This document shows, one piece after another, positions 1 through 4,742 of a DNA stretch of 6,724 bases. Position 1 is the stretch's first letter. Each line of letters opens with the position of its first letter. A program made the translations under genes and the position numbers. The stretch comes from JBEKYH01 sp049511115 (GTDB taxonomy: Bacteria; Planctomycetota; Phycisphaerae; Tepidisphaerales; Tepidisphaeraceae): contig JBEKYH010000290.1 of assembly GCA_049511115.1 (NCBI GenBank), forward strand, positions 1 to 6,724, given 5' to 3'. The notes beneath the pieces were generated by a model, which had not been told where the DNA came from, ran no database searches, and saw only the letters and a program-made list of their open reading frames with translations.

Positions 1-1468
1 CGGGAAAGAGGCGCTTTCCCAGGTCCTCAAACGAAGCCGAGAACGTGGTGCGGGCGCAGTCGGCATTACCGACCACCAGGCCGCCTTCCTGGATGAAAAG
101 GCGGAGTTTGGCTTCCTGCGCGGCTGTGAAGGTGAGTGGCTGGGCGCCGGCGATAAAGAGGATGGGAGCATCTTGCAGGTCCTCGATTGGGCCATCGAGG
201 GTGGCGGTTTGCCAATTGAGATCAAGCTCGGTCTGGTTGGAGAGCCATTGGGTGACATTGGCCACATCGCGCGGGCGCTGGTCCCAGACGGACGGGTCGC
301 CGTAATCGAGTTTGCTCATTACCACGGGCGCGCGGCCGCGGCTGAGAAAAAGCATCGCGAAGCAGGTGTCGGGAATACTCAGGGGATTGTGCGAAAACCC
401 CTGGCCGCGGAATCCACCGCCGGTATCGATCGCGCCCCATGAGCCGTCGGCGTTCTGATGTTTGATCAAATAGTCGGCGCCCTGCGCGAACCAGTCGAGG
501 TTTTTGAAATAGCGCTGGCCGCTGGCGGCGCCGATGCGCTCCAGACCGTAGAGCGTGTAACAATCGGTGGTGGGATTTCCATCGAGGTCGTCAAAATGCT
601 CGGAGATATAGGCCATGCCGTTGTCGATGGCCGTGTCGTCGAAATAACCCTGGCATTCCAGGCCCGCTTCGCGCTGGAGATAATTCTGCGTGATGTAAAG
701 CGTCGCTACGCCGGCGGCCGTCATGCTGAGGCGCGGGCCGGCCATCTCTCCCATCCCCTGCGTGGTGTAAGGCCAGGCTCCCGACGGAAGCTGCGCCGCA
801 CGCCAGGCCTGGTCGATATCCTGCCAATACCCCTGGGGGACCATCGCCCCGTTGGGATAACAGGCGCGGTCGCAGGCCCAGACACCCAAGACAGCCATCT
901 GGCCGTTGCTCAAATCCCACCAGTTCTGCTGGACCGGGAATGCCTGCATATCGGTGACATAATTGTAGAACCCCCGGCCGGGTCCCTGGGTGATCATGGA
1001 ATCTGTCAGCGCCTGCGCATCGGCGTAGGCGCGGCGGCGGATGTCGGGCGTCTGGGTGAGCATCGCCCAGACCTGGCAGCGCATGGCCATGGCATACGTC
1101 CCGACGAGGTGCGCGCTTTTCAAAAACGCGATGGCGCGGGTGAGCTTGGGATCGACCGGACGGTCGCCCGAGGCAAGCAGGGCGTAGGTGGCGATGCCAG
1201 TGAGGCCGCCCCATTGAGCGCCGTCGGTGCTGCCGCGCGCCGAGCCGCCGCCCCGGCCGCGCCCGCCGCCAAGTGCGCCGGCGCCGCCGCGGCCCAACTG
1301 CGGGGCGGAGGCTTCTTCCCATGTTCCTGTGGAGTATTGCCGGTGGTAGAGGAAGGATTTGCCTTTTTCGATGGCCTGGTCGATTTGCTCCTGCGTGGCG
1401 GCAGGGGCGCGTGGGGAGGCGGCTGTTATCGCGGATAGAAAGAGAACAAACAACGACGTTCGGTTCAC
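1..1468 (-). CDS. Exported squalene-cyclase-repeat / DUF4159 protein (3' end outside window)
   Basis: I translated this minus-strand frame by hand: 489 uninterrupted codons from a GTG at 1466-1468 to the window edge. Residues 1-24 look like a Sec signal peptide (Arg3, hydrophobic 5-17, Ala-rich cleavage area near 22-24). Residues about 27-380 resemble the alpha/alpha terpenoid-cyclase (prenyltransferase/squalene oxidase) repeat fold, with QW-like turns at 84-90 (AQWGGLTG), 227-234 (LPSGAWPY) and 337-345 (HQNADGSWG). A Gly/Arg-rich loop (60-79) interrupts the first repeat. From about 380 the sequence matches the start of DUF4159: LDYGDPSVW at 387-395, then DAPILFIAG at 433-441 and LRLFIQEGGLVVGNADC at 455-471, the usual 'L-x-G-H ... 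LR-x-yl-x-x-GG-x-x-x-x-D-x-C' pattern. DUF4159 is a flavodoxin/GATase-like domain of unknown function, common in Planctomycetota. No cyclase activity should be assumed. The start has only a weak GGGG upstream. The rest of DUF4159 is missing. Confidence 0.88.
   Translation of the reverse strand, partial: MNRTSLFVLFLSAITAASPRAPAATQEQIDQAIEKGKSFLYHRQYSTGTWEEASAPQLGRGGAGALGGGRGRGGGSARGSTDGAQWGGLTGIATYALLASGDRPVDPKLTRAIAFLKSAHLVGTYAMAMRCQVWAMLTQTPDIRRRAYADAQALTDSMITQGPGRGFYNYVTDMQAFPVQQNWWDLSNGQMAVLGVWACDRACYPNGAMVPQGYWQDIDQAWRAAQLPSGAWPYTTQGMGEMAGPRLSMTAAGVATLYITQNYLQREAGLECQGYFDDTAIDNGMAYISEHFDDLDGNPTTDCYTLYGLERIGAASGQRYFKNLDWFAQGADYLIKHQNADGSWGAIDTGGGFRGQGFSHNPLSIPDTCFAMLFLSRGRAPVVMSKLDYGDPSVWDQRPRDVANVTQWLSNQTELDLNWQTATLDGPIEDLQDAPILFIAGAQPLTFTAAQEAKLRLFIQEGGLVVGNADCARTTFSASFEDLGKRLFP
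1232..1291 (-). other. Gly/Arg-rich low-complexity loop in the DUF4159 protein
   Basis: This stretch encodes residues 60-79, almost all Gly, Arg, Ala and Ser (for example GGGRGRGGGS). It lies between the first helix pair (KSFLYHRQYSTGTW) and the next QW-type turn (AQWGGLTG). It reads as a flexible, surface-exposed and positively charged insertion rather than part of the repeat fold. The DNA is nearly pure G+C, so length variation between strains or assembly errors are plausible. Confidence 0.75.
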
Positions 1469-1580
1469 GAATTGCCCCAGCGCGTAAGTTTGAAGGCCGT
1501 TAGGAAACGTGTCAGTCGGGTGAGATACAGGACAAAATTGTGCTGCCGCAAGATTTGGCGGGGCTGCAAGTCGTGCGCCG

Positions 1581-1642
1581 AACCCCCTCCCCAGCCCTCC
1601 CCCCGGCGTACCGGGGGCGGGAGAATAGTTCGTGAGGGGGTT
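1581..1642. repeat. G/C-rich palindromic intergenic repeat (REP/MITE-like)
   Basis: The ends are a perfect 9-base inverted repeat: AACCCCCTC at 1581-1589 and GAGGGGGTT at 1634-1642. Inside is a second, tight stem of CCCCCGG (1600-1606) and CCGGGGG (1611-1617) around a four-base CGTA loop. Strand asymmetry (C-rich left, G-rich right) and a cruciform-capable layout are typical of short interspersed palindromes found in many copies in planctomycete and other GC-rich genomes. I recognise this general CCCCTC...GTACCGGGG type from experience, but copy number cannot be judged from one window. It sits between two divergent genes, about 76 bases before the small exported protein. It could act as a transcript hairpin but lacks a following T-run. 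Confidence 0.7.
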
Positions 1643-1717
1643 GCTTCGAAATACAGCTACGCCGACCATTTGCGGGTTTCATCACGCCGGACGGCCCATT
1701 GTCCGATATATCCTACG

Positions 1718-2083
1718 ATGAAATCGTTTGGACTAAAGGCCCTGGGCGCGGCTATTTTGGCGGGGGTGGCGTGCGCAGGCGTCGGCTGTGCTTCCCACTC
1801 GTCGTCACCAATCCCCACCATAGTTCCGGCCCTGGGTTCCGCGGCGGCGCAGGAAACCACGTATACCGGCGTTCTAATGCACGTCCGCCCAGGCGGGGGG
1901 CCGACCGTCGGTTGGCGGATTCGCAATGCCAACGCCGCTACGTCGGTCCCTGTCGATGTGAGCGCGGTCGTGCAAACCGCGCGATCACTCAACGGTCAGC
2001 AAGTGATTGCCAAGGCGCATTCCGCAGCCGAGACCGGTGGCAAGCTCGTGCTGCATATCGATAGCCTCGCGGCGGCGGATTAG
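1718..2083 (+). CDS. Small exported protein, possible lipoprotein, unknown function
   Basis: The protein has 121 residues. The N-terminus MKSFGLKALGAAILAGVACAGVGC has two Lys, a hydrophobic stretch (8-23) and two Cys (19 and 24). The second, in GVGC followed by ASHSSS, could be a lipobox, but Gly at -3 is atypical, so a plain signal peptide is also possible. After a Ser/Pro/Ala-rich linker (25-50), residues about 53-117 alternate hydrophobic and polar residues in beta-strand fashion (TYTGVLMHVR, VGWRIRN, VPVDVSAVV, NGQQVIAKAH, GKLVLHIDSL). This suggests a small beta-barrel, OB-like domain: 'GWRIRN', 'LNGQQVIAKA' and 'VLHIDSL' fit proteins in which an additive-style value is bounded and labelled, but I do not recognise a family. 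I chose ATG 1718 because longer in-frame starts would translate through the palindromic repeat and give an implausible Arg/Cys-rich leader. No Shine-Dalgarno is visible. It converges on the tetR gene, 36 bases away. Confidence 0.75.
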   Translation: MKSFGLKALGAAILAGVACAGVGCASHSSSPIPTIVPALGSAAAQETTYTGVLMHVRPGGGPTVGWRIRNANAATSVPVDVSAVVQTARSLNGQQVIAKAHSAAETGGKLVLHIDSLAAAD

Positions 2084-2085
2084 TG

Positions 2086-2093
2086 CGGGAAAA
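2086..2093 (+). repeat. Left copy of 8-base direct repeat CGGGAAAA
   Basis: CGGGAAAA lies three bases after the stop of the small exported protein. An identical copy in the same orientation is at 4686-4693. The pair brackets the whole three-gene redox operon with its promoter. It could be a target-site duplication or simple chance. No terminal inverted repeats or transposase accompany it. Confidence 0.3.
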
Positions 2094-2119
2094 CCTACCA
2101 GCAGACGCGGCGCTCGGAT

Positions 2120-2722
2120 TTAATCCCTGCGATTGGCAGCACTCAACCCTTCCATCAACAGTTGCCACACGTCGCTAAATGCCGCGTCGATCGCCGGATC
2201 AGCCCATTCGGCGGCATGGACCGGGTGGTGGAACCGCGAGGTGGCGAGGAGGACAGCGCGGGCCGCTGCGGCTGGGTCTACGCCGCGAAAGTCGCCCTCC
2301 ACGATGCCTTCGCTAATGATCGTCGCCGCCAAAGCGACCAACTCGTCGATATGCGGCGATACGACCGATTGCGCGTCGGCCGCCAGCGTCCGATAAGCGG
2401 CGAACAGCGCGGGATCATCAGCGGCCCGACGGCGCTTGATGGAAATGAGCGTATCAAGCAGCCGCCGCAATCGCTGCGGGGCCGGCCCGGGTTTGGCAGC
2501 GATGGCCCGCAGCGGTGTCATCGTGGCCTCAACCCAGCGGCCGACGACCAGGTCGCGGAGTTCAGCCTTGTTCGCGACATGGCGATAGACCGCCGCGTGA
2601 CTCACGCCCAATGCTCGGGCCACGTCCACAACGGTTGCCTTTGCTGAACCGAATTTGCGGATGACATCCTCGGCGGCGGCTAAGATGCGATCGCGGGTGA
2701 GAGGGATGTTGTCAGTGGGCAT
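2120..2722 (-). CDS. TetR/AcrR-family transcriptional repressor
   Basis: The protein has 200 residues, normal for the family. Residues 9-55 form the TetR DNA-binding domain: TRDRILAAAEDVIRKFG (helix 1), then ATVVDVARALGVSHAAVYRHVANKAEL, with the recognition helix around 41-48 and the conserved Y46-R47-H48 and K52. The remaining 145 residues are the helical ligand-binding and dimerisation domain, diverged as usual; LFAAYRTLAAD (106-116) and RFHHPVHAAEW (163-173) stand out. It is the last gene of the minus-strand operon, 40 bases after the SDR gene, with AAGG five bases before the ATG. Repressors encoded with a redox gene pair usually control that operon in response to a small hydrophobic or carbonyl ligand. 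Autoregulation through the inverted repeat at 4638-4668 is inferred. The ligand is unknown. No clear terminator is visible in the 36 bases after its stop. Confidence 0.92.
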   Translation of the reverse strand: MPTDNIPLTRDRILAAAEDVIRKFGSAKATVVDVARALGVSHAAVYRHVANKAELRDLVVGRWVEATMTPLRAIAAKPGPAPQRLRRLLDTLISIKRRRAADDPALFAAYRTLAADAQSVVSPHIDELVALAATIISEGIVEGDFRGVDPAAAARAVLLATSRFHHPVHAAEWADPAIDAAFSDVWQLLMEGLSAANRRD

Positions 2723-2762
2723 GAGGACCTTTTGACACGATCGGGCGGCTTGCTGTCGTCAA

Positions 2763-3647
2763 TTAAGAGAAATACGTGCCTTCGCTCACATCGGCAAGCA
2801 GGCCGATTTCTTTTGGGCTCCATCCCTGTGCACGACGGGTGAGGGCGCTGGACGTCGGATTATCCAGCGCCGCGAAGTGCGCAAACCAGCCAAAATGCTC
2901 GGCCGCCTCCTGCGGTGATTTGCTCACGACCGGAATGTTCAGGCGTCTGCCGATGACTTGGGCGATCTCTTTGAACCGCACGCCTTCCTCGGCGACGCCG
3001 TGAAACCTCGCGCCGGCGGGGGCGTTCTCAAGAACCAGCCTGTAGAGACGGGCGGCATCGAGCCGGTGCACGGCGGGCCAGCGATTGAGTCCGTCGCCGA
3101 CATACGCGGAAAGGCCCTTTTGGCGGGCCACTCCAATCAGCAGCGGGACAAAGCCGTGATCGCCGTCGCCGTGGACCGAGGGCGGAAGACGCACCACGGA
3201 CACGCGCACGCCGCGCGATGCGACCGACGCCGCCGCCTCTTCCGACGCGACGCGGGGAATGGCCGAAGCGGGCGCGTCTTCTTCGTTCGTCGGGCGACCC
3301 CGCGCAAGCAGGCCCGTGCCGGACGTGATGATCAAGCGACGATCCGAACCGGCGAGTGCGGCGCCCAGAGCCTCAATGGCGCGGCGGTCGATCTCGCAGT
3401 TGGCGTCGAATTTTGAAAAGTCATGGATGAATGCGGTGTGAATCACGCCATCCGATTCGGCGGCTCCGCTGCGCAGGCTGTTGAGGTTTTCAAGATCACC
3501 CCGATGCACCTGTGCGCCGACGGCGATAAGCGACTTAGCGCCCGCATCAGAACGAGCAAGGCCGAGCACCTGGTGGCCTGTACGGATCAACTCCTGCACA
3601 ATGGCTGACCCAATAAAACCCGTAGCGCCGGTAAGAAAGAATCGCAT
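2763..3647 (-). CDS. Atypical SDR-family NAD(P)-binding protein
   Basis: The protein has 294 residues with an N-terminal Rossmann fold. The dinucleotide motif TGATGFIG (6-13) matches the TGxxGxxG of extended SDRs. Arg32 in LARSD, after strand 2, suggests NADP over NAD. GDL (50-52) and ITSGTG (107-112) are the expected later Rossmann positions. The catalytic Tyr-x-x-x-Lys is absent: the region 120-170 contains no Tyr and no Lys, and RVASEEAAAS (132-141) sits where it should be. This matches what I know of the 'atypical SDR' subgroups that keep the cofactor site but lose the canonical acid/base residues. Databases often label such proteins NAD-dependent epimerase/dehydratase or 3-beta-HSD-like; neither activity is supported here. 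A strong AAGGAG lies seven bases before the ATG. It is the middle gene of the operon, 37 bases after the aldo/keto reductase, so it probably acts on the same or a related carbonyl metabolite. Confidence 0.9.
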   Translation of the reverse strand: MRFFLTGATGFIGSAIVQELIRTGHQVLGLARSDAGAKSLIAVGAQVHRGDLENLNSLRSGAAESDGVIHTAFIHDFSKFDANCEIDRRAIEALGAALAGSDRRLIITSGTGLLARGRPTNEEDAPASAIPRVASEEAAASVASRGVRVSVVRLPPSVHGDGDHGFVPLLIGVARQKGLSAYVGDGLNRWPAVHRLDAARLYRLVLENAPAGARFHGVAEEGVRFKEIAQVIGRRLNIPVVSKSPQEAAEHFGWFAHFAALDNPTSSALTRRAQGWSPKEIGLLADVSEGTYFS

Positions 3648-3654
3648 GTTTTAA

Positions 3655-3660
3655 CTCCTT
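3655..3660 (-). promoter_or_regulatory. Shine-Dalgarno of the SDR gene
   Basis: The minus strand reads AAGGAG followed by seven bases (TTAAAAC) and the ATG at 3645-3647. This is a near-perfect anti-SD match at good spacing and fixes the start, which also places the Rossmann strand directly at the N-terminus. Confidence 0.8.
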
Positions 3661-3684
3661 CAATTCTGTTATGCAGGAAGCCTA

Positions 3685-4593
3685 TCAGTGGTTGAGCGCC
3701 TTTGACGAATTCTGGCTGCCGATGCGGTCGAGTTCCGCCAGGATTTGCCGCGGCAGCTTCAATTGCGCTGCTGCCAGATTCTCGCGGAGATGGGCCAGCG
3801 ACGATGTGCCGGGAATGAGCAGCATGTTTGGCGAGCGGTGCAGCAGCCACGCCAACGCCACCTGCATCGGCGTAGCGCCAAGCCTGTCGGCCACGTCGTT
3901 CAGCTCCGTCGATTGCAGCGGCGTGAATCCGCCGAGCGGGAAAAACGGCACGTATGCGATACCTTGCCGAGCGAGGTCGTCAATCAGCGCATCGTCATGG
4001 CGGTGGGCCAGGTTGTAATTATTCTGCACGCATACGATGTCAGTGATTGCCTGCGCCTCGGCCACCTGCGCGGCCGTCACATTACTCAGGCCGATGTGGC
4101 GGATCAGCCCCTTGCGGCGAAGGTCGGCAAGCACCGTGACTTGCTCCGCGATGGATCCTTCCGCGGGACCGTGGATTGCCCCCATTGTCCGGTAGTTGAC
4201 GACGTCCAGCGCGTCCAGACCCAGATTGGCGAGGTTGTCGTGTACGCCCTCGATCAGGTCTTTCGGCGAAATGGCCGGCTTCCACGACCCATCAGGCGGA
4301 CGGCGCGCCCCCAGTTTGGTGACGATTACCAGCCCGTCGGGATAGGGGTGCAAGGCGCGGCGGATGATCTGGTTGGTGACGTGCGGGCCGTAGAAGTCGC
4401 TGGTGTCGATGTGATTGACGCCGGCGGCGATAGCCTCGCGAAGGACGGCGACGGCGGCGTCGGGATCCTTGGGTGGTCCCCACACGCCGGGGCCAGCGAG
4501 TTGCATCGCGCCGTAACCCATGCGATGGACGGTCAACGATGTGCCGGGGAATGTGAAACGGCCAAGCTCGGGTTCAGTGATCTTGTTTGCCAT
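3685..4593 (-). CDS. pdxI: Aldo/keto reductase, PdxI (YdbC)-like
   Basis: The protein has 302 residues and forms a single (beta/alpha)8 AKR barrel. It is strikingly like E. coli PdxI (YdbC), an NADPH-dependent pyridoxal reductase of vitamin B6 salvage, as I remember that sequence. Shared blocks are GYGAMQLAGPGV (26-37), NHIDTSDFYGPHVTNQIIR (60-78), HGPAEGSI (141-148), HIGLSNVT (166-173), YVPFFPLGGFTPLQS (214-228) and LGATPMQVALAWLL (238-251). Of the AKR tetrad, Asp63, Tyr68 and Lys93 are present. The usual His is replaced in LDVVNYR (129-135), probably by Arg135, as in PdxI itself. IPGTSSLAHLREN (260-272) is the cofactor-phosphate loop. It is the first gene of the operon, with AGGAG eight bases before the ATG. 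The similarity is strong for the subfamily, but substrate specificity is inferred; another aldehyde linked to the SDR partner and TetR is possible. Confidence 0.88.
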   Translation of the reverse strand: MANKITEPELGRFTFPGTSLTVHRMGYGAMQLAGPGVWGPPKDPDAAVAVLREAIAAGVNHIDTSDFYGPHVTNQIIRRALHPYPDGLVIVTKLGARRPPDGSWKPAISPKDLIEGVHDNLANLGLDALDVVNYRTMGAIHGPAEGSIAEQVTVLADLRRKGLIRHIGLSNVTAAQVAEAQAITDIVCVQNNYNLAHRHDDALIDDLARQGIAYVPFFPLGGFTPLQSTELNDVADRLGATPMQVALAWLLHRSPNMLLIPGTSSLAHLRENLAAAQLKLPRQILAELDRIGSQNSSKALNH

Positions 4594-4600
4594 AATGTCA

Positions 4601-4605
4601 CTCCT
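4601..4605 (-). promoter_or_regulatory. Shine-Dalgarno of the aldo/keto reductase gene
   Basis: The minus strand reads AGGAG, then TGACATT, then ATG at 4591-4593. This good match at normal spacing supports the chosen start and contrasts with the flanking genes, which show no such site. Confidence 0.75.
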
Positions 4606-4623
4606 ATTCAGCGTGGACGAGGG

Positions 4624-4651
4624 AGCATAGGCCAGTGGTTACAAAAGTCAA
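4624..4651 (-). promoter_or_regulatory. Sigma70-type promoter of the AKR-SDR-tetR operon
   Basis: On the minus strand, TTGACT (4646-4651) and TATGCT (4624-4629) are separated by 16 bases. The -35 matches consensus at five of six positions and the -10 at four of six, including the key A2 and T6. Transcription should start around 4615-4618, giving a leader of about 25 bases before the aldo/keto reductase ATG. It lies in a locally AT-rich patch. No comparable promoter is visible for the divergent HEAT-repeat gene. Confidence 0.65.
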
Positions 4652-4668
4652 ATAATGAAATCTGTAAC
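4638..4668. promoter_or_regulatory. Candidate TetR operator (GTTACA-19-TGTAAC inverted repeat)
   Basis: GTTACA (4638-4643) and TGTAAC (4663-4668) are perfect inverted six-base half-sites separated by 19 bases. On the minus strand one falls in the -35/-10 spacer and the other lies 12 bases upstream of the -35, so a bound protein would block the promoter. TGTAAC/GTTACA-like arms are common in TetR operators, but usually with a shorter gap. The sites could bind two dimers, or only the spacer site may be real. Confidence 0.45.
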
Positions 4669-4685
4669 ATGGAAATGGGAAAGGA

Positions 4686-4693
4686 CGGGAAAA
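4686..4693 (+). repeat. Right copy of 8-base direct repeat CGGGAAAA
   Basis: This is identical and in the same orientation to 2086-2093, and lies upstream of the operon promoter and 49 bases before the HEAT-repeat gene. See the left copy for interpretation. Confidence 0.3.
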
Positions 4694-4742
4694 TCTGCGC
4701 CGCCAGTAATCCGTGCCATGCCAATCGTCCGATAACAACTCA

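Noticed and set aside
458..1438. Long plus-strand open frame (326 codons) over the DUF4159 gene
   Set aside because: The product is low-complexity Gly/Ala/Arg at its end and has no recognisable fold. The opposite strand has a continuous frame with a signal peptide, QW repeats and DUF4159.
1469..1560. Promoter for the DUF4159 gene (TTGCGG-18-TATCTC on the minus strand)
   Set aside because: The -35 matches only partly and the -10 is weak; similar pairs turn up by chance in any sequence of this length.
1595..1642. Intrinsic terminator formed by the G/C-rich palindrome
   Set aside because: The stem is strong but no U-rich tract follows on either strand, and it lies between divergent genes where no transcript needs to end.
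1472..1717. Longer N-terminus (TTG start) for the small exported protein
   Set aside because: It would translate the palindromic repeat and put an Arg/Cys-rich leader before a clear signal peptide starting at ATG 1718.
2084..2119. Bidirectional terminator between the convergent small exported protein and tetR genes
   Set aside because: I found no stem-loop with a T-run in these 36 bases on either strand.
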